A DNA stretch of 64,000 nucleotides from Phocoena phocoena (GCF_963924675.1 NC_089219.1:145286288-145350287); one strand, 5' to 3'; shown: positions 1-13,250, counted from the first letter of the stretch. The notes: generated by a model not told the origin, from the sequence alone. Translations and numbers: made by a program.

Positions 1-505
1 TTAAAAGTCTCTAGTGGCTCCCCATCATACTTCCCTTGGTCTCTCTGACCTGGTCCCTGAGTGCTCCTCTTATTCCATCTCTGACCCCGGTTTCTTACCA
101 CTCTCACCTTTGTTTACTGAGCTCCAGCTACACTAGCATTCTTTCTGTTTCACCAAGAATGTGCCAAACACACAGTGGCCCTGAGGCTTTAACACTTGCT
201 GCTCTCCCGTTCCTATCTGAAACTTCATTCAGCTGTCTGTTCAAAGTGTTACCTCATCAGAGAGGTCTTCCCTGACAATCTGTGTCAAATCCCCTACTGA
301 CCCACTTGGTCATACTCTATCACTTTAACCTGCTTTATTTCCCCCACTCCTTACTGACATTATGTAATTTCTGTTCATTTTATTGTCTTCATCCCTTCCC
401 CCCGCCCCAAGGACTTTGTTTTGTCCACTTTTGTATCCCGTAGCTCTAAGATCATTATCTGACATAATATGCTCAGGAACTATTTATGAAATAAGTACAT
501 AATTA
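1..505 (+). repeat. L2 LINE, 3' part
   Basis: The sequence follows the L2 3' end: ctccccat near the start, the tcttccctgac segment near 265-275, then 'ttgtatcccgtagctctaag' and a final stretch like the L2 'aataaat' tail. It lies in an NSL1 intron. The element continues off the left edge. Confidence 0.75.
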
Positions 506-2267
506 TACATGTTCCTTTTAAATGAAAAAATAAGGATAGCATTTTATTTTTTGTTTTTGGCTTCCTTTCTCCTTTCCCATCTACTGCTCCTTCAGATGTC
601 CAACATTAATCTGGTATGAATCCATTTATCCATTTTTCTCTTCTCATATAATCATATAGAAATACATATGTACTAGACATTTGGGGAGCATAATTTATTT
701 TACAGAAAATTGATTTATGTATTCAGATTATCTACACCTGACTCTTCTAACCTAAATATATGGGAGAATCCTCCAATTCAACTGCCATAGATCTAATATT
801 ATTATTTTAAACTGTTTTATATTTTTATAATTAGTTTTTGTTTTGTTCTCTTAATAAGTGTAAGCTTAATATAAACTTTTAAATAGTCAGTGGTGTATAT
901 ATAGTAGAAAATGAAAGTCCACCATACTTGTCTTCCCAAGTCTATCTGATGCCACACACCTTCAAATAGGTAACTACTGTAACTGTTTGATATGTCTAAT
1001 TTTAGAACTTTATATCAGTGCATTTGTATGTGGGCAGATAGGCACAGGGAGTTTTGAGTTATTTATTTTTTATATATAAGTATTATACAATATATTATAT
1101 TCCGTTATTTTTTTTCACTCAACTATGTAACATATAGTTCAGCTCTGTGCTGCTTATTGGTAATTTCTTTATGTTTTTGTACATATACACACAATTTTAT
1201 TTAAATAGATCATACACATATTTTTTTGGTTTGGGTGGATTTTTTGTTTGTTTTGCTTGCTTCCTTTTTGTTCTCATCTTCCACTCAGATCTCTGTGTGT
1301 ACTTTCAATCTGAGGACTCCCATCTTCTAGAAAATCTTTAGCTTAATCATTCAACTTTGCTTCTTTATCATTTTTTCTATTTTTGTAGTATTCTTGTTTT
1401 TATTTCATAGCGTATTTCTTTTCTGTAATGTCTGTTATGATTTCCTTTAGCTATTGGAGGATCCTAAACCTTTAAAAATCATTTTCAGATTGCTCTATTT
1501 TTATTCCATCTGCAGCAAGTTCCTCTCCTTGACATTGGTTATAGTGGCTGTCTTTCATGGTTGTAATTTCTTCATGTATTTAAGAATTTTGCTTAGCAAG
1601 TGCTTCTTGACTAAGTTTTTCATGTGCTTATTTTCTTATTGCTGCTTTCCCCTCTTCCTGTCTAGTAGTTTTGTGGTTTCCTTCCGTCTGGCCCCTGAAC
1701 AGTCCCAGGCTAGAACCATATCTTAAATTGACACTGTGGGGCCCCTGTTCCACTGCAATATTGGAGATAGTGGATCTAGTCACTAAGTCAGCAGGCAGCT
1801 TAATCTAGGCCTGGGCTTTGAGGTATTTTCTGCTTCCCATCACCTTCTAGTGTAGCTTTAAGTATGCTGCAGCTCCTCTCAGTGGTTAATGTCAGGTTTT
1901 TTTTTCCAGCCTCCTTTTCAGGGTAGGAAAACTCCATTTCAGCCCTTGGTTTGATTATGAGCTCGACTCTCCCCATTTCCTGCCCCTCCGGAGCCCTTTG
2001 ATCCCCTTTTATCTTGTGGGAAGCAAATTCCTGGTTACTTACTGCCTACCTACCGTCTGCCTACCAGTGGATCTGCAACTTCAGCCTGACTTACAGCTTT
2101 TTCTCGTCTGCTTTTTTCTGGTTCAAAGAAATGTTTACTTTACATATGCTTTGGGATTTGTTTTTTTTAATTTTCTATATTTATCCGATGGTGTTTTGGA
2201 CAAAGGTGGGGAGTTTATGAACTTCCAAGACCAACTTGAATAAAAATCTAGGATACTCTTAAAAACA
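506..2267. other. NSL1 intron, decayed repeat-like DNA
   Basis: AT-rich intronic sequence. The part around 870-1150 resembles the 3' region of an old L1 in antisense, but divergence is too high to be sure. The open frames here (up to 90 codons) show no recognisable protein. No exon signal was found. Confidence 0.4.
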
Positions 2268-2542
2268 CAAATCAACTTTAATTCCTTTGCTTAAAATCCT
2301 AAAATCTTCCAATTTTAAATATAATAGACTTCAAACTTGTCAGCATTCCTTTACATGACCTGGCTCCTCTAAATTCATTTCAGGTACTTTTTGCTGTAGC
2401 CCTCGACCCCATCTTTCAGTTCTTTGAAAGTACCTCACTTTCACATATGCTTCTTCCCAATGCTTCTTTTTTTCTTTTAAATTGTTATTGAAATATAGTT
2501 GATTTACAATGTTGTGTTAGTTTCAGGCGTATAGCAAAGTGG

Positions 2543-2573
<31 letters not shown>
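2543..2573. repeat. (TC)n(TA)n microsatellite
   Basis: Eight TC units run directly into about seven TA units, inside the 3' UTR of the minus-strand L1. Confidence 0.95.
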
Positions 2574-3396
2574 CCCTTTTTAGGTTCTTTTCCATTGTAG
2601 GTTATTATAAGATAATGAGTAGAGTTCCCTGTGCTATACAGTAGGTCCTTATTGGTTATGTATTTTATATATAGTAGTGTGTATATTTTAATCCCAAACT
2701 CCTGATTTATTCCTCCTATCCTTTCCCCTTTGGTAACCATAAGTTCGTTTTCTATGTCTGTGAGTCTATTTCTGTTTTGTAAAGAAATTCATTTGTATCA
2801 TTTTTTTTAGATTCCACATATAAGCAATATCATAGATTTGTCTTTCTCTGTCTGACTTCACTTAGCATGATAATCTCTAGGTCCATCCATGTTGCTGCAA
2901 ATGGCATTATTTCATTCTTTTTATGGTTGAGTAGTATTCCATTGTGTATATATACCACAGCTTCTTTATCCATTTATCTGTCAGTAGACACTTAGGTTGT
3001 TTTCATGTCTTGGCTATTATAAATAGTGCTGCTATGGACATTGAGGTGCATGTGTCTTTTCAAATTATAGTTTTCTCCAAATAAATGCCCAGGAGTGGAA
3101 TTGCTGGTAGCTCTATTTTCAGTTGTTTAAGAAATCTCCATACTGTTCTCCATAGTGGCTTCACCAATTTACATTCCCACCAGCAGTGTAGGAGGGTTCC
3201 CTTTTCTCCACACCCTCTCCAGCATTTATTATTTGTAGACTTTCTGATGATGGCCATTCTGACTGGTGTGAGGTGATACCTCATTATTGTTTTGATTTGC
3301 ATTTCTTAAATAATTAGTGATGTTGAGCATCTTTTCATGTGCCTGTTGGCCATCTGTATGCCATCTTTGGAGAAATGTCTGTTTAGGTATTCTGCT

Positions 3397-3727
3397 CATT
3401 TTTTTTTTTAATACGTTTATTTATTTTGGGCTGCATTGGGTCTTCGTTGCTGCTCGCTGGCTTTCTCTAGTTGCGGCGAGCGGGTGCTACTCTTTGTTGC
3501 GGTGCGCGGGCTTCTCATCGTGGTGGCTTCTCTTGTTGCAGAGCACGGGCTCTAAGTGCACGGGCTTCAGTAGTTGTGGCTCACGGGCTCTAGAGCGCAG
3601 GCTTAGTAGTTGCGGTGCACGGGCTTAGTTCCTCCGCAGCATGTGGGATCTTCCCGGACCAGGGCTCGAACCCGTGTCCCCTGCATTGGCAGGCGGATTC
3701 TTAACCACTGTCCCACCACGGAAGTCC
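3397..3727 (-). repeat. CHR-type SINE, long form
   Basis: A minus-strand tRNA-derived SINE sits inside the L1. It has a T-rich tail, then 'gggctgcattgggtcttcg', and ends at its tRNA-like head (ccaccacggaagtccc). A short duplicated gctcat lies at both ends. Confidence 0.9.
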
Positions 3728-4559
3728 CTGGGCTCATATTTTGATTGGGTGTTATTTTGTTTGTTTTTGATATTGAGCCGTATGAGGTGTTTGTGTATTT
3801 TTGGAAATTAATCCCCTGTCAGTCACATAGTTTGCAAGTATTTCCTCGTTCCATAGGCTGTATTTTTGTTTTGTTGATGGTTTCCTTTGATGTGCAAAGC
3901 CTTTTAAGTTTAATTAGGTCCCATTTGTTTATTTTTGTTTTTATTTCCATTACTCTAGGAGACAAATCCAAAAAAAACATTACTGTGATTTTTGTTAAAG
4001 GGTGTCCTGCCTATGTTTTCCTTTAGGAGTTTTATAGTATCCAGTCTTACATTTAGGTCTTTAATCCATTTTGAGTTTGCTTTTGTGTGTGGTGTTAGAG
4101 AATGTTCTAATTTCATTCTTTTACATGTAGCTGTCCAGTTTTCCCAGCACCACTTGTTGAAGAGACTGTCTTTTATCCATTGTACATTCTTGCCTCCTTT
4201 GTCGTAGATTAATTAACCATAAGTGCATGAGTTTATTTTCCCCAGGGCTTCTAAGGTTGACATCTTTTCAATTTTTCTTTAGCATTTAAACGCTACCTCC
4301 TCAGAGGATCTTCCCTAACTACCCTGACTAAAATAGCCTCTCTCTAGTTCTCTATCATAACCCTTGTTTATTTCCTTAATATCATTTGTTACGATATGTA
4401 TTTGTGTGTTACTTTATGGTTTCTCACAAAACTGAAAGCTTCATGAGCTTTTTACTTTGTGTTTGCATTAAACACTATTATACTATTGTATTTGCTTCAT
4501 GAGCTTTTTACTTTGTGTTTGCATGATATAGTATCATGCTCAGTAAATACTTACTGCCT

Positions 4560-5110
4560 GATTATTATTCACCCATCCATTCAGCATATTTATTGAATGT
4601 CTACTATATGCCAGAACTGTTCTCACTGTGGAGGATGTAATGGTGAACAACACAGACAGACAGGGTCCTTGCTCTGTGGAGCTTATGTTCTAGTGGGAGA
4701 AGAAAAGTATCAACAAATAGAAAAATAAATAAGTAAAATCAGTGTTACGGTGGTGTGTTTAGGTGATGGGAAACACTTTTCTGAGGAAGAAACAAGAAGG
4801 AATTTACCTCGTGACAATCAAGAGGAAGAACTTTTCAGTTAGAGAGAAGAGCTAGAACAAGGTTCCTAAGTTAAGAATGAGGTTGAGTATAGAACAAGAG
4901 ACCACTGAAGCTGTGGTGGAAGAAATAGAGGGAAAGAGCATTACAGGATAAGGTTAGAGACTTGGCTGAGACCAGGTAACACAAGCTAGGAGTTTGAAAG
5001 TATGTGGTACCTTAAGACGGATGCAACTCTTCAGTATTGAAGGAGCTGGTGAGGTGCATGTGGGAGCGATTGCAGAGGATTACATACCTGCTACCTAGCA
5101 GGTGTGTTAA
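4560..5110 (-). repeat. L2 LINE, antisense
   Basis: This reads as the reverse complement of the L2 3' end: tattgaatgtctactatatg, then 'agcttatgttctagtggga', then a purine-rich region typical of antisense L2. It is diverged, so the right end is approximate. Confidence 0.6.
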
Positions 5111-6539
5111 ACAGATGTGTTTAAATTGTAGCAAAGTGTTATCTTCCAGAAAGTCATAAGTCACTGCTTAGTTTTTGGTTTCATTTTCACCAGGGATGGT
5201 ACTTTTTAATTCATGGTTCTTATTCATACCTTTGGTTACCCCTTTAGAAACTAGTACAAGCCAGACATCCTCTGTTATGCATGCTTGCTCATACATGCTC
5301 ATAAAATACAGTGGAAATAGAAAGGAAGCATTCAGTTAATGCTTTTTTGCTGAATTTCTGAATTTGTGCAGGCTTTTGGAATTTCATGTTTCCTAGTTTA
5401 GTCAGTGCAATGACCTGAAAGCCAAACAAGGTTGATTACTCAATCTTTCATTTCCACTTTTTCATTTCCCTATGTTTTAGAAAGCAAGTGACTAGGGAAG
5501 GCAGTGTACTTAAGGGTGCGTAACTTCCACATTTTTAAGAGCAAACTTTTTAATATCTTTGCAGCAATCTTTTAATTAACTATCTACTAATAGGATGAGT
5601 TTTCATTTGTCACTTAACAGTGTTTCGTGATCCCATTAGTAAAACTAATCATTGCTTCCATATCATCATTTTTAAAAAGTTATTTGAAGTTTATCGATGA
5701 GAGTCCCTTTTAATTATTTCCTGTCCTTCTCTAAACATGTAGTGATGACAAGGAGCTATTTTAAGTTTCTCTGTAGTAGACTTTATGATAGTTCCAGTTC
5801 TTTTGCTGACCCTACAAGCTGAGGACTTAGAGGCTGTTCCTCTTCTCTCCTAATAATGACTTGCTTAAGCCACTGCCGGAATATTTACAGGTAGTCACCC
5901 ACTTACATTTCAGACATTCATATTTAATCTGAGCTTTGGAATTTGAATTGTATTTCCCCCCTGAAAAACAATTTACAAATGGTATTATAAATGAATAAGT
6001 TTCTAGGCTACCCTTTAAAGATCTACGTAACCTACAGGGTAGCTGAAATATCAATACTACACATTTATGATGAAAAACATTAGGAGAATCACATTTCAGA
6101 TGCATGTTAGTTCTACTACATGATGTTTAAGTAGGAGGGATTCCTAAACACCTTTGTTTGTGGTAAGAGTATGAACAGTGGTCCCATGAAGATGTTCCCA
6201 TCGAGGCTATGGAGAGAGCCATTGGGAACGCTTCTGGAGGAAGCCCATCCCCATCTCCTGCATGGCAGGGACTAGCCGTCTGCATGTGAGACGTTCTTAA
6301 GTCAAATGCGTGTATATCAGGAGTATCTGTATGCTCTTACTAGTTACAAAAAGTGAAAAATTCATTAAAAGGAATCTTAAGTGAGGGATTGAAAAGTTTA
6401 TATATTTTGAAATTTCCAAAGCAGATGTTAATGTTGATAAAAGCTTTTTTGATACATTTACAGACATTTCATGTTTAGTGATATTTAATTGTGTGTTCCC
6501 CTCCCCCTTGTGTTTTTTTTTAATCTTTGTGTGTTTTGG

Positions 6540-6655
6540 GACTTCCCTGGCAGTCCAGTGGTTAAGACTGCGCTTCCAATGCGGGGGCAGTGGGTTCCAT
6601 CCCTGGGTGGGAAATGAAGATCCCACATACCGCACGGTGCGGCCAAAGAAAAAAA
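6540..6655 (+). repeat. Short CHR-type SINE (old form)
   Basis: A plus-strand tRNA-derived head, from acttccctggcagtccagtg to cgcacggtgcggcc, with a short A-rich tail. A target-site duplication is visible: atctttgtgtgttttgg at 6523-6539 and atctttgtgtgtttgg after the element. Confidence 0.9.
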
Positions 6656-8025
6656 TCTTTGTGTGTTTGGTTTTATTCCTAAAATTATTGATGATCCTTA
6701 GTTTTCAAAGAAAGGAATTTAATTCACTTAACTAAAAAGAAAGAAAATGGTACTGTAATGTTAACATTTGAAACAAATTTAACTCTAGACTTATTCTACT
6801 TTTCATTCTTTACCAGGCATAATTTATTTTTATTTTAAGAGATTTTCATTATATTGGAGCTAATTTTTGATCATTCTTCTGAGTATAGTATAATTCCTGG
6901 CAAAGTGATATTTTGGAAAGTTATGTATAGAATACAGAAGAGCATGTGCTGTGGGTTCTAATTCTATTCAGTGTTTATTCAGTTATTCATTCAGTTCAGA
7001 TACATTTCTCAGCCCTCAACAGCTTCTTTTTCCCTATATATAAAAGGAGGCTGATGAAATCTGCTTGCCTCACAGAGTTGCTAAAGTTATTACATAAGAT
7101 TGATTGGCAATGTATGACAGCCCATAATACCAGAAATGGGCTGTCGTAGGGTCAAGTAGGGAAAGCTTTCCTGCCATTGTGTTTCTTTTCCCTGAACTCT
7201 CCTCCTTTTCATAGCCAGGTTTCTCAAAAGAATAATCTACACACATCAGCTTTTTTTGTCAGAAATAATCACTAGTATTTAGCATTGATGTTAAATGTTC
7301 TTCAAATGAGTCAGGTAATCATACTATGAGTATATTTTCTTTCTTGAACATCTTCTCATCCCCCTTCAGAATGCTTTATTTTTCTGTTTGCTCTGTTTGC
7401 TGTTGTGTCTTTCACTAATTCTTTCCCAAACACTTCAATAGAACTGTAAAATTCCTCTCAGTATGGTAAACACTTCCATCAAATGGTTATCCATCAAATC
7501 CATTTTAAAACCCTTTCCTTTTTTCTTGGAGGTATTCCTCTGGGAGTCTTTTGCCTTCCTAGCATAATCTGGACTGTTTGCTCTCTAGGCCTGCTGCAAA
7601 GCTTTCATCCTGTCTGTTTCCTTTCCTCATCATCCTGGGAATTTCCTTTACTTCTTCTCTGTTTTGGACCATGTTTCCTGGTTCCTGTGTTTTCTTCTTT
7701 CTTGATTTATTCCCTTGTTTTGGTATAGCACATCCTCTACCACCCACCTCCTATTCCCACTCACCCCCAGACATCCAAATCCTCTTAGGCTAGGCAACTC
7801 TCTTACAACATCTATGAAGTTTTTACTCTCCTTTCAATTCCCCTGTTGGATTGACCTCACCTCCCTTTGTGCCTCCATAGAATACTTTATCATAGCCTTG
7901 GTCTGTCATACTTATTAAGCACCTACTCTACATGTCAGGCACTGTGTTCAGCACTAGACCGTCCGAGATTGAGAGAATGAGGTTCTTGTTCCCAGGGAAA
8001 TTCTGAAAGGTGAAAAAGAACACCA

Positions 8026-8185
8026 TGGTTCTCACTGGAGGCAGTACTGCCCCCTAGCGGCCCTTTGAAAAAGTGGGGGGAAGTTTTCTGTTACCACAGT
8101 AATGGGAGGGTACAAGCTGGCATTTTGTAGTCAGGAGCCAGGAATACTAAATGTCTTATAAGTGCAGCACAACTTTAGAATGTTC
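8026..8185 (+). repeat. hAT-type nonautonomous DNA transposon fragment
   Basis: 'tggttctcactggaggcag' and the following G-rich middle resemble a common MER-type hAT element. The copy near 50,070-50,235 appears to be the same family in the other orientation. The family name is not certain. Confidence 0.5.
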
Positions 8186-8797
8186 CACCAAACATTCATG
8201 TGTGAAAATCTGTTCATAGTTATCCAAGCCTGGGACCTAAACTCCATTTTACCCACAAACCCAGACTACTTGGTGCTTTTTACATTGTCTTTGCTTGTGC
8301 AACAGATGGAAAACAGCTACTGTCCATCATTGTGGGTTTATAGAAGAAACATTTTTTTAAGTAGCGTATGTTTATAAAAAAAGTTAAGAATCCCTTGGAT
8401 GATAGATTCATGCAATAGCAATGAAGAAGGAAATGATTGCCTTACTCTATACATAAAAGTAAGAACTTTCTAGAGTAAATGTTAAAAAAAGATTCTGTTC
8501 ATTATTGTGTGTATGTTTGTATATACTGAGCTATAATATACGGTGCACAGCTTGATGAATTGGTAAACACACGTGCACATTAAGACATGCAGCTGCCACC
8601 TGGATCTAGATAGAGTGTCTGCATAGTTGGGAAACATAGGATAAACTTATTTTTAAAAAGTATGTTACATTTTCAAATAATGTGCCCATTATATTTTCAT
8701 GTGTACAATAAATTCAGTCAAAGTGTCCCAAAAATCTGGAAACATCAGGAAAATATCCTATTTGTTACATTTTTAATACATTTTAGCAGTTGGACCC

Positions 8798-11508
8798 ATT
8801 GTTTTATTTTATTTTTTTAACATCTTTATGGAGTATAATTGCTTTACAATGGTGTGTTAGTTTCTGCTTTATAACAAAGTGAATCAGTTATACATATATC
8901 TCCATATCTCTTCCCTCTTGCGTCTCCCTCCTTCCCATCCTCCCTATCCCACCTCTCTAGGTGGTCACAAAGCACCGAGCTGATCTCTCTGTGCTATGCG
9001 GCTGCTTCCCACTAGCTATCTATATTACATTTGGTAGTGTATATATGTCCATGCCACTCTCTCACTTTGTCCCAGCTTACCCTTCCCCCTTCTCATATCC
9101 TCAAGTCCATTCTCTAGTAGGTCTGCGTCTTTATTCCCATTTGCCCCTAGGTTCTATATGACCTTTTTTTTTTTTTTTTTACATTCCATATGTATGTGTT
9201 AGCATATGGTATTTGTTTTTCTCTTTCTGTCTTACTTCACTCTGTGACAGACTCTAAGTCCATCCACCTCACTATAAATAACTCAATTTCGTTTCTTTTT
9301 ATGGCTGAGTAATATATGTGCCACATCTTCTTTATCCATTCATCTGTTGATGGACACTTAGGTTGCTGCCATGTCCTGGCTATTATAAATAGAGCTGCAA
9401 TGAACATTGTGGTACATGACTCTTTTTGAATTATGGTTTTCTCAGAGTATATGCCCAGTAGTGGGATTGCTGGGTCGTATGGTAGTTCTATTTTTAGTTT
9501 TTTAAGGACCCTCCAGACTGTTCTCCATAGTGGCTATATCAATTTAAATTCCCACCAACAGTGCGGGAGGGTTCTGTTTTCTCCACACCGTCTCCAGCAT
9601 TTATTGTTTGTAGATTTTTTGATGATGGCCATTCTGACCGGTGTGAGATAATATCTCATTGTAGTTTTGATTTGCATTTCTCAGTGATTCATGATGTTGA
9701 GGGTTCTTTCATGTGTTTGTTGGCAATCTGTATATCTTCTTTGGAGAAATGTCTATTTAGGTCTTCTGCCCATTTTTGGATTGCGTTGTTTGTTTTTTTG
9801 ATATTGAGCTTCATGAGCTGCTTGTAAATTTTGGAGATTAATCCTTTGTCACTTGCTTCATTTGCAAGTATTTTCTCTCATTCTGAGGGTTGTCTTTTTG
9901 TCTTATTTATGGTTTCCTTTGCTGTGCAAAATCTTTTAGGTTTCATTAGGTCCCATTTGTTTATTTTTGTTTTTATTTCCATTTCTCTAGGAGGTGGGTC
10001 AAAAAGGATCTTGCTGTGATTTATGTCATAGAGTGTTCTGCCTATGTTTTGCTCTAAGAGTTTGATAGTGTCTGGCCTTATATTTAGGTCTTTAATTCAT
10101 TTTGAGTTTATTTTTGTGTATGGTGTTAAGGAGTGTTCTAATTTCATTCTTTTACATGTACACGTCCAATTGTCCCAGCACCACTTATTGAAGAGGCTGT
10201 CTTTTCTGCACTCTATATTCTTGCCTCCTTTATAAAAGATAAGCTGACCATATGTGTGTGGGTTTATCTCTGGGCTTTCTATCCTGTTCCATTGATCTAT
10301 AGTTCTGTTTTTGTGCCAGTACCATACTGTCTTGATTACTATAGCTTTGTAGTATAGTTTGAAGTCAGGTAGCTTGATTCCTCCAACTCTGTTTTTTTCC
10401 CTCAAGATTGCTTTGGCTATTCGGGGTCTTTTGTGTTTCCATACAAATTCTGAAATTTTTTGTTCTAGTTCTGTGAAAAATGCCAGTGGCAGTTTGATAG
10501 GGATTGCATTGAATCTGTAGATTGCTTTGGGTAGTATAGTCATTTTTACAATGTTGATTCTTCCAATCCAAGAACATGCCATATCTCTCCATCTATTTGT
10601 ATCATGTTTAATTTCTTTCATCAGTGTCTTACAGCTTTCTGCATACAGGTCTTTTGTCTCCTTAGGTAGGTTTATTCCTAGGTATTTTATTCTTTTTGTT
10701 GCAGTGGTAAATGGGAGTGTTTTCTTAATTTCTCTTTCACATTTTTCATCATTAGTGTGTAGGAATGCAAGAGATTTCTGTGCATTAATTTTGTATCCTG
10801 CTACTTTACCAAATTCATTGATGAGCTCTAGTAATTTTCTGGTAGCATCTTTAGGATTTTCTATGTATGGTATCATGTCATCTGCAAACACTGACAGCTT
10901 TACTTCTTCTTTTCCGATTTGGATTCCTTTTATCTCTTTTTCTTCTCTGATTGCTGTGGCTAAAGCTTCCAAAACTATGTTGAATAATAGTGGTGAGAGT
11001 GGACAGCCTTGTCTTGTTCCTGATCTTAGAGGAAATGGTTTCAGTTTTTCACCATTGAGGATGATGTTGGCTGTGGGTTTGTCATATATGGCCTTTATTA
11101 TGTTGAGGCAAGTCCCCTCTATGCCTACTTTCTGGAGGGTTTTTATCATAAATGGGTGTTGAATTTTGTCAAAAGCTTTCTCTGCATCTTTTGAGGTGAT
11201 CATATGGTTTTTATCTTTCAATTTGTTAATATGGTGTATCACATTGATTGATTTGCATATATTGAAGAATCCTTGCATTCCTGGAATAAACCCCACTTGA
11301 TCATGGTGTATGATCCTTTTAATGTGCTGTTGGATTCTGTTTGCTAGTATTTTGTTGAGGATTTTTGCATCTGTGTTCATCAGTGATATTGGCCTGTAGT
11401 TTTCTTTCTTTGTGACATCTTTGTCTGGTTTTGGTATCAGGGTGATGGTGGCCTCGTAGAACGAGTTTGGGAGTGTTCCTACCTCTGCTATCATCATCGT
11501 ATTTCTTC
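8798..11508 (-). repeat. L1 LINE, 5'-truncated, young, with long ORF2 remnant
   Basis: The minus strand carries the second half of L1 ORF2 and the 3' UTR. The + strand starts with the T-rich tail and 'gctttacaatggtgtgttag'. Sequence identity to the other L1 copies here is high and few frame breaks are seen in ORF2, so the insertion is fairly recent. It lies antisense in an NSL1 intron. Confidence 0.92.
10097..11497 (-). pseudogene. L1 ORF2 fragment: reverse transcriptase and C-terminal region
   Basis: An uninterrupted 466-residue frame is the longest in the window. It covers the reverse transcriptase of L1 ORF2p from inside the fingers onward. Visible motifs are motif A around residues 100-110 (KDAEKAFD), [13 protein letters not shown] at 161-173 and the catalytic FADD at 204-207, followed by the thumb ([11 protein letters not shown]) and part of the C-terminal region. 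The endonuclease domain and the start of ORF2 are missing because the element is 5' truncated, so it cannot support its own mobility. The first Met is only where the open frame begins, not a real start codon. Confidence 0.85.
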
Positions 11509-13040
11509 AAATATTCTTTCTATCTCTGTTAGTTTACATGTGCAGGAAAGGTAAATTGAACTAAAAAGAAACAACTCTTTGCAACCAGTTACATTTTATC
11601 AGTCTAATTATGAAATGTTTTAGATCCAGTTACAACTTTCATACTCCCTTTTTTCAAAAGATGATGAATTACTTAGAGCGTTGTGTGTAGAACAAAGCTA
11701 ATGGGAAATATGTAATAGAAGATTTGAGAGTCCTTTTAATAGAACCAAATGTTACTGAATTAATAGAAGCACACGAAATGTAGGAATCTCATTTTTTATT
11801 ATAAAAATGATTTTTAAATACTTCCTATTATTGCCACATTAAATATTAAAAACTATTTTTGTACAGTGATAAGAAATTACGTGAATATTAAATTTTTAAT
11901 TCGATTTTTAGATTGCTTTTCTTTACTCTTACTCTGAATCTATCCACAAAGGTCAACCACATATCTTCTCTGTAGTTTCTCATATTTCTGTTTTTGTCCT
12001 ATCCGTTCTCTATTGCCCACTGCCTTTCAACAGTGTGATCTCTGAATTCTTTTTGAGTGGATGTATATACTGAATGTAATTTGAATTATGGTGGAATTTC
12101 AAAGTAGGAGATATGTTTTCTGTTGGATTTGATCTTACACTTTCTCATTATTTTTTTTTGCGGCACGTGGGCCCCTCACTGTTGTGGCACCTCCCGCTGA
12201 GGAGCACAGGCTTCAGACGCCCAGGCCCATCGGCTATGTCTCACAGGCCCAGCTGCTCCGCGGCACGTGGGATCCTCCGGAACCGGGGCACGAACCCGCG
12301 CCCCCTGCATCGGCAGGCGGACCCCCAACCACTGCGCCACCAGGGAAGCCCGCCATGTGGCTCTTTTAAACTGAAAGTTCCTTGAGGGGCAGAGACCATT
12401 TTTCCTTACTCTTAACTACTGGTATTTGTCCATGGAAAGTACATAATAAATGTTAGAAGAATGGGCAGCTCCACACAGGTGTGCAAGTTTGATGAGGAGA
12501 GAATGTGGGCCTGGCTGGAAGCCAGATTGCTACAAGAGTACTGAAGGTTCGATCATTTATTTGCCATACCCAGGGGAAAATTTAATAATTGCCTGAATGC
12601 TCTTGGGGGAATCTCCCCAAATCATAAAAGAATTGAAATTAAATTAGCATACTATTTTAAGGCTAGGGTCCTGAGAATATAGGAGGCTGTGAACTTGGAG
12701 AGGAAAAAAATTAGTGTTATTTTTATTAACCTCAAACTGAAATTTAGCATTTCCTTCGATTTTGAATGCAGGTAATGGTGGTAGTATTAGCAGTACCTGT
12801 AATTTTCTTTTTTTTTTTGCTACTGGAAGCCACAGATATTTTCAGTTTCAGTTGTTGCAGACACCTCGCAATATTGTTTATACTCATTATTTTCTTACTA
12901 TGGTAATTAGACCTGCCGCTCGATCTTTTTGTTTAAATCATTAATAAAGAAGCACCTGTATTACCTATTACAATTTTTAAGTAATTATATTTTTAAATTA
13001 TATTTTAAAAGATTGTTCTGAAATTCTAGAGTAAGCAAAA
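11509..13040. other. NSL1 intron with one SINE and an L2 tail
   Basis: This holds a SINE at 12151-12351 and an L2 3'-end remnant at about 12366-12462. The rest is AT-rich intronic DNA with no recognisable feature. Confidence 0.5.
12151..12351 (-). repeat. CHR-type SINE, short form
   Basis: A T tail is followed by the antisense SINE body and the tRNA-like head (ccactgcgccaccagggaag). The direct flanks show no clear target-site duplication. Confidence 0.9.
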
Positions 13041-13250
13041 CTGACGTATAATGATAGAAATCAGATGAGTGGTTGCTTCTTGTATAGAAGATTGGGAAAG
13101 GGGCACAAGAAAACTTTCTGGAATGATGGAAATGTCCCATGACTTTGGTGTACATTTGTCAAAGGTGGTTGAATGCTAAACTTAAGTTCTGCATTTAACT
13201 GTATGTACATTATACCTCAATTAAAAAAATAAATACATTAAAAAATATTC
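13041..13250 (+). repeat. Old L1 (L1M-type) 3' end
   Basis: The string 'tggaatgatggaaatgtccc', then 'tgtacattatacctcaatt' and an A-rich tail match the 3' end of ancient mammalian L1 families. Confidence 0.75.

Larger units (their letters stand above)
2468..4245 (-). repeat. L1 LINE, 5'-truncated, minus strand
   Basis: Reading the minus strand gives the end of ORF2 and the cetartiodactyl-type L1 3' UTR. On the + strand it starts with a T-rich tail followed by 'gatttacaatgttgtgttag'. A short hexamer gcttct flanks both ends and may be the target-site duplication. A long-form SINE is inserted inside it. The ORF2 frame is broken. Confidence 0.85.
2268..4545 (+). repeat. L2 LINE split by a younger L1
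   Basis: L2-like sequence at about 2268-2466 resumes at about 4255 with the expected downstream L2 segment (cctcctcagaggatcttccc) and runs to about 4545. The interval between is an L1 inserted on the opposite strand. A 55-base tandem duplication lies near the L2 end (copies of gcttcatgagctttttactt at about 4439 and 4494). Confidence 0.7.
5111..8797. other. NSL1 intron, mostly unassigned
   Basis: Apart from the SINE at 6540-6655 and a hAT-type fragment at 8026-8185, this is AT-rich intronic DNA without a recognisable exon. A stretch at about 7800-7980 has L2-like wording (aagcacctactctacatgtc). The open frames are short and resemble no protein I know. Confidence 0.5.

Noticed and set aside
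36..2243. Possible additional NSL1 exons in the first 16 kb.
   Set aside because: I looked for the codons expected before the PRMENLK exon and found none. The open frames there are AT-rich repeat-derived sequence.
10527..11162. A 211-codon open frame on the + strand.
   Set aside because: It is the antisense shadow of the L1 reverse transcriptase frame on the minus strand.
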